Assembly: GCF_040939455.1 (NCBI RefSeq)
Contig: NC_134117.1
Location: forward strand, 61,402,501-61,466,500
Direction of reading: 5' to 3'
DNA: 64,000 bases
From: Microcebus murinus
Lineage: Eukaryota > Chordata > Mammalia > Primates > Cheirogaleidae
Shown in pieces: positions 25,263 to 37,182 of the stretch. Below the pieces are notes generated by a model. It saw only the letters and a program-made list of their open reading frames with translations. It was not told the DNA's origin and did not search any database. Made by a program: the position numbers and the translations under genes. The first letter of the stretch is position 1, and each line of letters opens with the position of its first letter.

Positions 25263-25914
25263 CTGAAGGAGGCAGGTGGGAAACACCTTTCTGCACTCAA
25301 ACTCTTCCTGGGCTTTTAGAACTCCAAAGTATCCCGATTGCAAATCCTGAGGGTAGGACTGGCTTGGGCAGCCCACTCTCCCTTCCTCCTCCTTCACCAA
25401 TCCCCTCCCCCTCCGTGAAGAAGACCACAAGGTCTCAGAGGCAACGGCCCTCCCAGCACAAACACGCAGCCCTTCAGCTCACTGGTCTTCGATCCTTCTG
25501 TGTCACTGAGATGACCGAGGCCAGCACCTCCCTCTGTGTCTCAGCCTGTAGACCTTGGCCCTGGCTCTTGTTCACTGTGAGCTCCCACTCCTAGCCATGG
25601 TGACAACTCTTTAACCTGCCTTTGGTCCATCCCCTCCATGAGCCCATCCCAGCCCCTGAGGGATCCCTCCCTGCATTCCTGCCCAGCGTCGTCATGCACC
25701 TGTTTCAGTAACTTAGTGCACGTGGCCTGGCATCATTTCCCTGCAGGAACAGCCTCACCTTGCTGCCCACCAGCAAGCTCATGGACAATGAGGCCTCAGT
25801 TGTCCTCATGTGTGTACCTCAGTGCCCAACACTGTGTCACACACACAGACAGTGTTTAACATAAGCAGGTGACTGCAGGTGGAGCCCATTCTTCCAGGCG
25901 ACAGTCAAAGATAA

Positions 25915-26150
25915 ACTATGGTAACCACCTGCATAGCAAGCGCTGTTCTAAGCACACCACATACTGTCAGTTCATTTAATCATCACTTAAACCCCCTACA
26001 GAGAGGTAATATTTTTATCCCCAATTTTCAGAAGAAGCCATAGACGCACAGGATCAAAAATGGTTTTCCCAAAACTGCACAGCTAGTAAGAGGCAAAGCC
26101 AAGATTTGAACCCACTGAGTTCACTCTGAGTTTAAAAAAGTGTTTTAACT
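25915..26150 (+). repeat. MIR SINE
   Basis: Nearly full-length MIR: GCGCTGTTCTAAGCACACCA, then AATCATCACTTAAACCCC, the TTATCCCCAATTTTCAGA core, and CACAGCTAGTAAGAGGCAAA. Confidence 0.85.
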
Positions 26151-26236
26151 TCTAGACTTGACTGTTGCCCAGAGAAAGGAATCTCCTAGGAAATACCAAG
26201 TCCTGGAACCCCAGCCCCCCACGGCATCCCACTCAC

Positions 26237-26374
26237 CTCCAGGGACCACCTCCCTGAAGGACTCAAGGGCTGACAGCACTGTGGACTCCTCTTTTGATGG
26301 GATTGCCCTCTGCAGAACATTGACTGTGGTATCCAGGCATAAGTGTCCTATCAGGAGGGTGTGATGACAGACTC
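26237..26374 (-). pseudogene. exon-like segment, HEAT-type helices
   Basis: A GGAG-GTGAGT donor closes an open minus-strand frame containing TVNVLQRAIPSKEESTVLSA and then LESFREVVPG, two likely helices. The acceptor is ambiguous (26374, or a better pyrimidine-rich one about 26 bases further in). It fits the series of minus-strand exons around it. Confidence 0.35.
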
Positions 26375-26892
26375 CTGGCGGTTTGTGAGTGGCAGGGAAT
26401 AAGTAGGAGGAAATCATGCTCCCAGCAACCACTGAGGCCATGGGTGGATAAATCAGGGGCCATCAGGATGGAGAAAGGAAGGAGGAAGGTAGAGAACCAG
26501 TGTCTGTCCGCATCACCATGTGCCAGACACAGTGCCAGAGGCTCTCCCTGAGCCAGACCTTGGTCCTGCCCTGCCCCCTGCATTCCCTGCCCTATGCCAG
26601 CACACTGTGCTCATCACTGCGGAAGTGACATTATTTGACTTTATTCTGAGCTGCAGGTCCCCACGGAAGAAAGAGAAGGCAGTCCCAGGCTATGTGAGTG
26701 GAAACCAAAGGAGTGGGGGGCTAATGCCTGTGCCCTTTCAGATCCATTTCATTTCACGCAGAGCTCTCAGGAACTCCTTTGCATCTTGTCTAGAAGGATG
26801 GAAGCCCCCAGGAAGACTTTGGCCCCCCTCCAGTCCTGGAAGAGGCAAAATGGTCCTGAGTACACAAACATACTCATACACAAGTGCATGCA

Positions 26893-26893
<1 letters not shown>

Positions 26894-26929
<36 letters not shown>
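26894..26929. repeat. (AC)n microsatellite
   Basis: An uninterrupted AC repeat of about 18 units. Confidence 0.95.
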
Positions 26930-26931
<2 letters not shown>

Positions 26932-27284
26932 CTGGGGCTAGGGAAAGGTGTTGATTTACTCAGCAGGTTAAATGCCCTCAAGGCTAAGGTTTGGGTCTCT
27001 TCACAAATTGGTGGTGGCTGGCTCTCTTTGTCACTCATCTGTAGGGAGAAAAAGGCCTTCAGACTAAAACCAGGGCCCCTGGGTATGGTTGAGGAACTGA
27101 GGCATGAAGCTAAGAAAGACATGATACTTGCCTATAAGGAAAGCAGGAAAATGCAACCCAGGAATCCACATTCCCCTCCCCATAGGGAGAAAGACAGTGG
27201 CCAAAAAGTCAAATACCAGGAAAGTATCAATTTTGCTAAATTTTGCAGACTGAACTCTGATCTTTTTCTTTTGCTCAAAACTCC

Positions 27285-27850
27285 TTCCTAAGGAGGCCAG
27301 CTGAGTCAGGCTGACAAATGGTAAATCCCCACTAAGCATCTTTTGTTAACCAAATAAAGGGGTCATTTACTTCCTAACCTGATTCAGGTATAGCATTAAC
27401 CTCACTTAAAAGATAAAAAGCCCCTATCTTAACTCAAGCATCCTAGCAGCTGCCAATCTTAAACTTGAAACATTCTCCTGTCTGGACCTCCCATAGTGCT
27501 CACACCTTTATCTTAAATTAAGCATATCCTTTCTGGTCTTTTAGATAAAGCCTAACTCTCTCAGCCAATTGCCAGCCAAAGAATCTTTAAACCCACCTGT
27601 AACATGTAAGCCCACCTTTTTGGACCACACCAATGTATGCCTCCCAAGTATTGATTTGACTTTACCTATAATCTTTTCTCCCTGAAATGTATAAAAACCA
27701 AACTGTATCCAGCCTCAGCCAGTCCACTTGCCCAAGGCCTCTTGGCAGTGGCTCTGGGTTATGGTCCTCAAATTTGGCTCAGAATAAATCTCTTGAAAAC
27801 TATTTTACAGAGTTTCGCTTTTTTTCCATTGTCAACACCAATGGTCCTCC
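27285..27850 (+). repeat. solo LTR, class I ERV-like
   Basis: This AT-rich, C-rich sequence has repeated CTTAACTC/CTTAAACT motifs, a TATA-like GTATAAAAACC (about 27689) and, 100 bp later, GAATAAATCTCTTG as a polyadenylation signal. That is LTR organisation in plus orientation. Exact ends and family are not determined. Confidence 0.5.
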
Positions 27851-28182
27851 TCCACTCCATAACAGGGAAGTCTGCAAATTTCCCACATGCGATGGAGAGG
27901 CTGGGGCTTCTGCCCTTTTCCCAAAGTTCAGGGGGACCAACAAAGGCCCTTCACCCCAGGAAACATACAGATGTGTCCAACTGTCCTCACCGGAAAGATC
28001 TCATTTTGTGTCCAGAATCCAGGCATGTCACTGTTCTGGGGAAGCCTGAGGTGTGTAAGGCTGAGATCCCCACGTGAAAGACACCTGTGCTGTGTGGAGT
28101 GGCGCCCTGGTGGGGGGAAGCCGTCCCCTCCAAAGCAGGGAGAAAGGGGAGTCCAGGATGGCTCTACTGCCGCGGCACTCAC

Positions 28183-28281
28183 CTGCTTCAGGAGGATGCC
28201 TGCCAGCTCCTCTGCCCAGGATTGTACCTTGCGACCTCCGTGTTTGCTGCGGTACAGGGCTTTCAGGACGCCGCAGAGACA
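28183..28281 (-). pseudogene. exon-like segment, first of the minus-strand series
   Basis: CTTCCTCACACAG acceptor, exactly 33 open codons, and CAG-GTGAGT donor. The peptide begins CLCGVLKALYRSKHGGRK and ends in a helix (SWAEELAGILLKQ). Both splice sites match consensus and both phases are 0. It is a convincing exon by form; the family assignment (MROH-like) is tentative. Confidence 0.45.
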
Positions 28282-28764
28282 CTGTGTGAGGAAGGACAGT
28301 CAGGGTTAGGCTTCCCGGCCCTTCCACAGCCTCAGGGGAAATACTCTTTCCTCACATCTTCTCTTCAAGGAGGAGCCAAGCCACAGTCACTGCACATGGC
28401 CCTCCTGGACCTTTTCAAGGCAGGCTCAGGGGCCAGTTCTTCCACAGCTCAACGCAGCCAGAACCTGTCCTTTCGCCTCACCCAGCAAGCTAGACTGATT
28501 TTCAAATAACCCCATCTTTCCACAGAAACTGCCAGGGCAATTCCACACTGCAACTGTTGGCTGAATTCAAAGAAACAGGATGACATAACCATGGCCAAAG
28601 CAAGAACCGGTTCTATTGTTCTCTGACATTAAAATTTATGAAAACTAACTCTAAAAGCCTGTAGAGCTCCCTTCTGCCTTCTGGATTCTTCTGTTTTCTG
28701 GCTTATTCTTACCACTGGAGTGAGGAAACAGCCTTAGATTCCACATGTGAGCACATGCCCTTTG

Positions 28765-29140
28765 ATTTTTTTTTTTTTAAAAACAGCATTGTGGAAGGAT
28801 AATTGACATATCATAAACTGCACATACTAAATGTACAATTTGAGGAATTTTGACCAATGTATATACACCTGTGAAACTGTCACCACAATTAAAAGAATGA
28901 ACATTTCCATCATCCCCAAGAGTTGGACCTTTCTCTGTGTAATCCCTCCTTTCCTGCCCTACCCCAGGCCACCAGGGCTCTGCTTTCTGTCAATGTAGAC
29001 CTGTCCCTTGTATTTTACCAAACCACCAAACTGTTTTCCAAAGCAGTGTTCCCATTTATTCTAATAGATGTGTACTGGAGTCTCAAATATTCCCATTTTC
29101 TTAGGACTTTTTCAATGTCTCACAGCAATGATAAGTGAAC
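28765..29140 (-). repeat. old L1 3' fragment, antisense
   Basis: AATGTACAATTTGAGGAATT, CACCTGTGAAACTGTCACCA and CATTTCCATCATCCCC are the familiar antisense text of old (L1M-type) 3' ends. Confidence 0.65.
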
Positions 29141-30230
29141 ACTAGGGCGGAACGAACAAACCTCAGGTTACTCAGATTTACAATTCTTGGAAACAGTTTT
29201 GGGGTCACATTCCAGTTTAGATTCTTGCTCACTGACCAGCTAATGTGTGGTGATACTTGTCCATCCCCAAGGAAACCAAGAAACAGAGGGAGATGGCGGA
29301 TGTCCATAAAGTGACAGAAATGAAGACTATATCTTCCGACAGCCTTTTTTTATTAAGAGAAAAAGGACTTTAATGCAAGCTGAAAGGAAGTGAAAATAGA
29401 CTGCAAGGTGCAGAGTGGGCCATTGTCTGCATGGTCTCTGGTCTTCTGACTGCCTTTAAACTCCCTAATTTCTGCCAGCTGATAAGGAGCTAATCTGCTA
29501 AAGTAATCTGTCCTAATTAGGCAAGGAGTGTAATGAGTCATTAGGTAAGGCAAGGAAGGGATATCAAGGACCAGATAAGGCACCTTAGGTAAGGAGCTAG
29601 TTTTGGCCACTGTAAACTTAAGCCATCATTCAGTCTTCACTGGTGGGTGGGTGGCAGTCTCTACTTGTTCCTGCAGAATCCTAGCCATGCCTCATTCTTT
29701 ATCCAAATTGCTGTATGATTTAAATGGCCCTTCCAGACCTAGTGGCTAGTTTTGGAAAATCTTAGCTGCTGATGTCCATCTTCAGCTGCCCTTCCTGTTT
29801 TGTGCCCCTCTCTCCCCACCTGGCAAATTCACAACAGCTGCCTCTTGTGTTCCTGAGCTTCATGCCATCTATGAGACACCTATAGTGAGACCCAACCCTT
29901 TGACTAGCTGACTCACTGGGTGGAGATGGTTTGGAGAACCAAGAATGATTTTCGAAGTGGTTGTGACAGAAAATGTTGAAAATAAAAGCTCTGGTTCACC
30001 AGTCTGGTCTTATTCCCTTGAGCAAAGTTGAGTAATTTGTTGAGTCATCCTGGGGTTTGTTTAACTTTTTACAAAAACTTTTTTAAAAGTCTACTTTTTG
30101 AATAGATGATGTGTGCACAATTCTGAAAGGACTAAAGGTACATTGAAAAGTAAGTCTCATTGTGCCCCAGCTCTCCTCCTAGGAGGCAGCCACTGTTTGC
30201 TACCTCAAGTATCTTTTCAGGGATATTCTA
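29141..30230. other. no identified feature
   Basis: I see no gene. A stretch near 30100-30230 resembles an old L1 3' end but is too diverged to call. Confidence 0.35.
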
Positions 30231-30234
30231 TACA

Positions 30235-30620
30235 TATACGTCAGATCCCACAAGTTGAAGGCTCAGTCCCACAAGACTGAACACCCTCCCCCCGCAATCA
30301 GTTCCAAGTCTGATCAAAACTTCTGACGACTGGGTACCGGTTGGGGTTCCACAACCCCTCTTTGTGTTCAACTAATTTTCTAGAGCAGCTCACAGAATTC
30401 AGGCAAACGTGTTTACCAGTTTATTACGAAGAATATTACAAAGAATACAGATGATGCACGTGGAGCGCTTTGGAGGAAGGGATGCAGAGCTTCCATGCCC
30501 TCTCTGAGAGCACAACCCTTGAGCAACCTTCACGTGTTCAGTTCTCTGGAAGCTCTCTGAACCCTGTCCTTTGGGGTTTTGTGGAGGCGTCATTACATAA
30601 CGTGTGACGATTGATTAAAG
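30235..30620 (-). repeat. old ERV/MaLR-type LTR-like segment, antisense
   Basis: GAGCAGCTCACAGAATTCAG, followed by ACCAGTTTATTACGAAGAAT and a GGAAGCTCTCTGAACCC block, is the antisense text of an old LTR family. Boundaries are uncertain. Confidence 0.4.
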
Positions 30621-30829
30621 CACTGGTGATCAACTTAACCTTCAGCCCCTCTCCCCTCTCTGTAGGTTGGGGGTGCTGAAAATCTCAACCCTCTAATCCA
30701 TGGTGAACTTTCTGGTGATCAACCCTGTCCTGAAGCTACCTAGCCATCAGTCAACTCATTAGGATACAAAAAGGTGTCACTTAGGACATTAAGGATTTTA
30801 GGAATTGTATGCCAGGTTTTGTAGAGGGG

Positions 30830-30945
30830 TTTGGGGGTCTCTATGTGTTGCCCAGGTGGATCTGAAACTCCTAGCCTAAACAATCCTTCTGTCTTGGCCT
30901 CTCAAAGTGCTGGGATTACAGGTGTGAGCCACTGTACCTGGCCAT
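30830..30945 (-). repeat. Alu fragment
   Basis: Antisense Alu end: GTTGCCCAGGTGGATCTGAA through GATTACAGGTGTGAGCCACT. This is the first of the dense Alu series in the right half. Confidence 0.85.
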
Positions 30946-31067
30946 CTGCTTTTAAATGTTTGAAATTTTTTACCCTGAGGTCAATAAACAATTGCAAAAT
31001 AAAATAGTAAAAACATTTAAAAGATTACTGGAAATTTCAATAGTCACACGTTGATATTCAGAAACTG

Positions 31068-31358
31068 GCTGGGCATGGTGGCTCACACCTGTAATCCTAG
31101 CACCCTCAGAGGCTGAGGCAGGAGGACTGCTTGAGGTCAAGAGTTCCAGACCAGCCTGGGCAAGAGTGAGACCCCCTTTCTACTAAAAATAGAAAGAAAT
31201 TAGCTGGCTGTGGTGGTGCATGCCTGTAGTCCCAGCTACTCAGGAGGCTGAGGCAGGAGGATCACTTGAACCCAGAAGTTTGAGGTTGCTGTGAGCTAGG
31301 TTCCGCCATGGCACTCTAGCCTGGACAACAGAGTGAGACTTTGTCTCAAAAAAAAAAG
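31068..31358 (+). repeat. Alu, full length
   Basis: Two-armed Alu from GCTGGGCATGGTGGCTCACA to an A-rich tail. Confidence 0.95.
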
Positions 31359-31529
31359 TTACTAAGAAGGGTGATAATGACATGCCTATATAGGTTATTT
31401 TTCAAGTACAGTACATCATGACATCGAAACATGGTTATATTTTTACAGCAGCCTTGTTAATCATTTTTACAAAGTCTTTGTTTCTAGAGGTATATACTGG
31501 GGTATATATATATAGGTTAAAAGGATATA

Positions 31530-31700
31530 ATGTCTAGGATTTGCCTCAGAATAATCCAGTGGAGTGGTGGGGAGAGAGAATATTAAAGAAACAAGACTGT
31601 CCATGACTTGGTAGTTGTTGCAGCTGGGTGATGGATCCATGGTTTTATCTTTACTTTTGAATAAGCTTGAAGGTTGCCATAATCAAAAGTTAAATAAAAT
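31530..31700. repeat. old interspersed repeat fragment, family not assigned
   Basis: The sequence around ATAATGTCTAGGATTTGC and AGCTGGGTGATGGATCCATG belongs to a widespread old mammalian repeat that I cannot name. It lies in ANXA7 intron 1. Confidence 0.4.
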
Positions 31701-32238
31701 GCCAGGGCTTAATCTGGGTATGTGTGACTCTAGAATGTTAACTTTTAACCATTATACCATTGTTTCTCATAATATAGTTTCACCATACAAGGGGATTTCT
31801 GTGGCACCTAGAAAGCATTTTTTTTTTGATAGTTATGTATTCATTTTAATATTACCAACTATTTGTGGCAAGAGACCTATGGTAAGTTTTCCATTTATGC
31901 AAGTGGTATGAAACAAATTTAAGTAAAATATTAATCTGCTTAAGAAAAATATTAAATAATAGTACCAGTAAATTGAGGTATGACAAAAATTGTGTGGTAT
32001 GACAAGGAATTTGGAACTTTTGCTATACCAACTCCATTAGCTCAAATGGAGCTCAAATGGTGAAATGAAGAAGTATTTTATAAGGTTCTACCACCAGTAT
32101 CCTTGTTTTAGTACCCGACAGACTCTTTGGAAAGAAGGAATATTTTGCATAAAACCTTGTGTTGTGTGTCTATCTGTATATCTTCAAAATCCTTAACCCT
32201 TATAGGAAATTACAGAGGACATGTTTTATTGCTACAGA

Positions 32239-32292
32239 ATGTGGTACCCAGGCTATCCTCCTACAGGCTACCCACCTTTCCCTGGATATCCT
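32239..32292 (+). pseudogene. ANXA7: ANXA7 exon 2, coding part
   Basis: ATG followed by a frame reading MWYPGYPPTGYPPFPGYP, then donor GTAAGT. Codon 2 is Trp where human has Ser. The acceptor is either TATAG (ending 32205) or ACAG (ending 32215). Phase 0 at its end. Confidence 0.92.
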
Positions 32293-32582
32293 GTAAGTAT
32301 TGCCGCTTATAATATTAAAATAACTCATGTCCTCGAAACAGGTGGTGTATAGGAGTAGCCCGCTACTGCTCTTACAGATATGCTAGATCAGAGGTACTGT
32401 GTAGAATAAGTGAGTGAAGGCAGGGGTTATGGGGGAACTCAGAAGCACTCTCGCCTCATCCACACCCAGCTGTAGCTTGATTCGGCCGTGCAGGGAGGCC
32501 ATCCCAGTGTTGCTAGATACTCTAATTCTTCAGGTAAAGCCAAGAACCTGGATTTTATGCAAAATTACCCCAATTTTGTTTT

Positions 32583-32632
32583 CTTTTGGTGGAGGTGCTG
32601 GGGATTGAACCGGGAGCCTCATGCACCAAATT
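32583..32632. repeat. possible tRNA-derived SINE fragment
   Basis: TGCTGGGGATTGAACCGGGA followed by GCCTCATGCACC resembles the B-box side of a tRNA-derived SINE. Only about 50 bp are readable. Confidence 0.35.
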
Positions 32633-33401
32633 TTTTAAAATGTGGAAGTTTTTAAAAATGTTAAGTGCTATATGAGCCAATAAGACATTTATGTAAGCTA
32701 AGCGCATGCCATGAATCACTGGGTTTTAGCCTTCGTGTTGGAAGGTTATTAAAATAATTAAAAAGGGCTTGACTCAGTAACAAACTACAGTGGATCAGAG
32801 GGCCCTGGATTTTGTAGTTCTGAGATTTTTAGTATTTGGAGTACATTTTATAAATGTGCTACAGACTTCCACCTTGTTGATAGCTGTACTACTGTGAGGA
32901 CTCAACTGAGAGCTGAGGCATAGTAAGAATTAAGCATTTCAGTTTCATACTCTTAAGTATGAAGTGCTGTTATCTAACGCTGGGAGAATAGAAAGAGGCC
33001 TATACAGGTTAATGATAATATGTGTATACTCATGCAAAGTGAATAGATAGCTGTTGTGAATTTATCATAGGAGAGATGAGTGCTATGAATATGCTCCCAA
33101 GTCCCTGTGTACTAAACTGGACTCTGGCAACCATTTCAGTCAGTGTAGCTGCTGAAACAGACAACCCCCAAACCTCAGTGGCTCATCACAATAAAAACAT
33201 GTTTCTTGCTTGCTTCAGTCTCCTGGAAGTTAGTGGTGCGGTAGGAGTTGGGTGGGAGGGGGCTTTGTTTCATGTAGTAGTTCAGGTTCCCAGACTCCTC
33301 CTTTGTTTGATTTTATAATACCACCCTTTGGTGCCTTAGAATCTTCCACTGCATCCTCTACGTATAGCTGACAGATGAAGGAAGAGAGTGAGCATAGAGG
33401 A

Positions 33402-33570
33402 TTTTTTTTTTTTTTTTTTTGAGACAGAGTCTCACTTTGTTGCCCAGGCTAGAGTGAGTGCCATGGAGGCAGCCTAGTTCACAGCAACCTCAAACTCCTG
33501 GGCTAAAGTGATCCTCCTGCCTCAGCCTCCCAGTAGCTGGAACTACAGGCATGTGCCACCATGCCAGGAT

Positions 33571-33642
<72 letters not shown>

Positions 33643-33790
33643 TAGTTGGCCTATTAATTTCTTTCTATTTCTAGTAAAGATGGGGTCTTGCTCTTGGTCA
33701 GGCTGGTTTTGGACTCCTGACCTCGAGCAGTCTGCCCGCCTGGGCTTCCCAGAGTGCTAGGATTACAGGAGTGAGCCACCGCGCCATGCC
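33402..33790 (-). repeat. AluL-type Alu with internal (TA)n expansion
   Basis: Antisense Alu flanked by 14-bp duplications GAGCATAGAGGATT (33390-33403 and 33791-33804). The linker carries ATTAGTTGGCCTATTAATTT, typical of strepsirrhine Alu. A (TA)n tract of about 65 bp (33577-33642) has grown where related copies have only CTATATATATT. Confidence 0.95.
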
Positions 33791-34113
33791 GAGCATAGAG
33801 GATTGGGCAGAGGTTTTTAGGGGCTAGGCTAGAAGTGGTGTACATCACTTCTGTGTATGTTTATTCACTGGTATTCAATCATGGTCCTACCCAACTATTA
33901 GGGGGTCAGGGAAATGTAGCGTCTCTAGCTTTATGGCGTGGGAAGAAAGAGTTTAGTGAGCAGGTAACAATCTCTGCCACTCTTAGACATTTTGTGGTCT
34001 GATCTGTGATGTCCAAAATGTCACACTCTGTTTGTGATTCAGGTCATCTTTTTTTTTTTTTTTAATCATTATGCAGCAAATCCAGGTATGTTGCAAGAAA
34101 GCTATGAATTCCT

Positions 34114-34399
34114 ATTTTTTTTTGAGACAGTATCTCGCTCTGTTGCCCGGGCTAGAATACTGTGGTGTTGGTCTAGTTCACAGCAACTCCTGGGCTCACA
34201 TGATCTTTCTGCCTCAGCCTCCCGAGTAGCTGGGCCTACAGGCTCACACCACCACATGTGGCTAATTTTTTTCTATTTTCAGTAGAGACAGGGTCTTGCT
34301 CTTGCTCAAGCTGGCTTTGAACTCCTCACCTCAAGCAATCCTCCCACCTCAGTCTCCCAGAGTGCTAGGATTACAGGCGTGAGCTACCACACCGGCCGC
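34114..34399 (-). repeat. Alu, full length
   Basis: Antisense Alu between TGAATTCCT duplications (34105-34113 and 34400-34408). Confidence 0.95.
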
Positions 34400-34786
34400 T
34401 GAATTCCTCTTTAGGGTAGAGAGAGGAGGATCTTTCTCATGTTTCCAGATGCCTGGAAAATGAAGGAACTGATGAGGTTTGTTAGTTGTTCCTGCTGCCT
34501 TGAGGTTTGTAAAGAACCTGGTTCCAACTGCCAAATAGAGAAAAAAAGAAAAAACAAAAAACCTCTTTGCCTGACCCAAGTAAAATTAAATTTAGCCTTA
34601 TTCTGGCAAACAAGTGTCCTGAGAAAGTAGTATACCTATGAACCAGAATAAGACCCCAAGATTTCTCATAGGACTTTAAAAAAGTTAAAGAACAAGCTAT
34701 TCCTTAATAGTAATCTCTGTTCTTTATTTGTAGATGGGTCATATTTCTTTATGATCACATTCATTTAAAATTATTCTCATTTTCAG

Positions 34787-34991
34787 CCTGCAGGTCAGGA
34801 ATCATCTTGTCCCCCTCCAGGTCAGTGTCCTTATCCTAGTGGCTTTCCTCCAGTGGCAGGAGGTGCTTACCCACAAGCGCCCAGTAGTGGCTACCCAGGA
34901 GCTGGAGGCTTCCCTGCACCTGCAGGTTCTCCATCCCCTGGAGGCTGTCCTGGTGCCCCACAGCCAGGGGGAGCTGCATCCTATCCCGGAG
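34787..34991 (+). pseudogene. ANXA7: ANXA7 exon 3 (Pro/Gly/Tyr-rich domain)
   Basis: TTTTCAG acceptor, 205 bp, GAG-GTGAGT donor. The reading frame is open, but several Tyr or Phe positions of the YP-repeat domain are now Cys, Ser or Phe (for example ESSCPPPGQCPYP and GGFPAPAGSPSPGGCPGA). Confidence 0.92.
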
Positions 34992-35646
34992 GTGAGTTCT
35001 GGCTGTGGCACTAGTAATGATTCGGGACTGTTGTAACACTTTCCTTCTGTCCTCGAATCCTGTTCATTCTTGCTTGTTTTGTCTGAGGTCAGAGTCGCTC
35101 TTAACTACCCTTAGACAGTAAGGGACCTAGCTGGCACAATAGGGATAAAGTTCTCAGGGGGCATGAAAGCTGGGAGCAGTTTGCGAAATTCCGTTGTGAA
35201 GGGAAATGCAATAAACTTAATGGTAATAAAGGACCAATACATAATCCTTTGGTTATTTGTAACCTGTTTTTGTTTGTTTGTTTGTTTTTTAAATGGAGAA
35301 GTGGTTGCTTCATATGGTTATTTGTAATCTTAAGACCTGATTAAGACACTCGAATTAACATGACTCTGGCCTTTAGGACAGCTTTATCCAAAGGTTAAAA
35401 AAACAGACTTCATGCTTTTGTATTGTAAATTAATAGGAAGATGAACAAAGTAAAATTTAAAATTTTTTTTCGTTTACTGGGGAAGGGATTGGTGAGAAGT
35501 TGAAGTTCTCAGTTTATACAAAAAGAGACTGCTGGTACAGCTTTAATCTCATATTTTTTCCATTGTTAACAGTAGAAATTTTTCTAAAGTTATCTATTTA
35601 ATCAAGGAACTGTTACTGTAGTCGATCAAACTCTTCTTTTCTCTAG

Positions 35647-35756
35647 TTCCTCCCGGCCAAGGATTTGGAGTCCCACCAGGGGGAGCAGGCTTTTCTGGCT
35701 ACCCACAGCCACCTTCGCAGTCTCACGGCATGGGCCAGCACAGGTCCCGCTACCTG
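35647..35756 (+). pseudogene. ANXA7: ANXA7 exon 4, 1-base deletion
   Basis: TCTCTAG acceptor and CTG-GTAGGT donor. The length is 110 bp, whereas the flanking phases (exon 3 ends in phase 1, exon 5 starts with the last two bases of a Gly codon) demand 111. The family motif AQVPLP is still readable, but only in the +1-shifted frame at the exon end. The missing base lies in about 35733-35741. Confidence 0.88.
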
Positions 35757-36175
35757 GTAGGTACCAGCTGACCACAAAAAACGACATCATGCTATTTTGA
35801 GTTTTCAGTTGCCATCGAGAGAACTTAGTTTATGTTTGGGATGGTCTTCAGTAAATGTGTATGTGTTTCTACAAGTAATTTTAAATATATGTTTTCATGA
35901 AATATATTAATTTGATGGAAAAGCTTAATCAGGAAAATGAAGTAAGGACCCCTTTTACTATTAAAAAATCTGTCCCAAGGCCAAAAAGAAAAACCTTCAG
36001 GAACTTTCACTTCTCTGCTGAATCCTGTACCACAAATGAAATGACCGCCAGAATTATATCCTGATAACCATTCCAGATGGAATCAGAATTTAATCTGGTT
36101 CAAGTGTGCGTGTGGGGGGAATAAGTATTGTTTGTTAGGATCTTACGTAGAACATGGAATATTAAAACTGTTCTT

Positions 36176-36502
<327 letters not shown>

Positions 36503-36634
36503 TTATAATATTTAAAAACTGATCCTACTTAATATACAGTGTGAATGTTCTCATGTTTCCATATTTATAATGCTGTTTTCAAAAATTCGATTATGTAATG
36601 CCTATTTGTTATACATTTTTTTTTAAACACATAG

Positions 36635-36687
36635 GTGGCTTTCCTGGAGGACAGTATCCTGGAGGACAAGCTCCTTACCCTGGTCAG
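36635..36687 (+). pseudogene. ANXA7: ANXA7 exon 5
   Basis: 53 bp between ACATAG and CAG-GTATGT. In the ancestral phase it encodes GGFPGGQYPGGQAPYPGQ. It is three residues shorter than human here, which by itself keeps the frame. Confidence 0.9.
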
Positions 36688-36712
36688 GTATGTTCACTCC
36701 TACTTTTTTTGT

Positions 36713-37008
36713 TTTTGGTTTTTGTTTTTGAGACAGGATTTCACTCTGTCACTCAGGCTGGAATACAGAGGTGCAATCACAATTCACTGTGAGCTTGAAC
36801 TCCTGAGCTGAAGTGATCTCTTACCTAAGCCTTCCCAGTAGCAGTACAGGCACATGCTATCACGCCTGGCTAATTTTTAAATGTCTTTGTAGACAGGGGG
36901 TCTCTTTATGTTGCCCAGGCTGATCCCAAACTCCTGGCCTCCAGCAATCCTCCTGCCTCAGCATCCCAAAGTTTTGGGATTACAGGCATGAACCACCATG
37001 CTTGGCAT
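36713..37008 (-). repeat. Alu, diverged
   Basis: Antisense Alu from a T-rich start with GAGACAGGATTTCACTC to GAACCACCATGCTTGGC. It starts 25 bp after ANXA7 exon 5. Confidence 0.92.
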
Positions 37009-37182
37009 AATCCTGCCATTTCAGTTCAGTCTATGTAAATGGATAATGCCCAAGAAGGGCACCACTCCTTTGCTGACATGAGAGGTTTCCATGAAGCAGA
37101 GGAAACAGTCTGTGACAATAACATAACACTTTAATCTTTGCTTCTGATAGAACTTGTGCCCCCTTTAGTCGATCTGCTTTAA

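Noticed and set aside
33551..33760. Frame with Ile-Tyr repeats
   Set aside because: Translation of the (TA)n tract inside an Alu.
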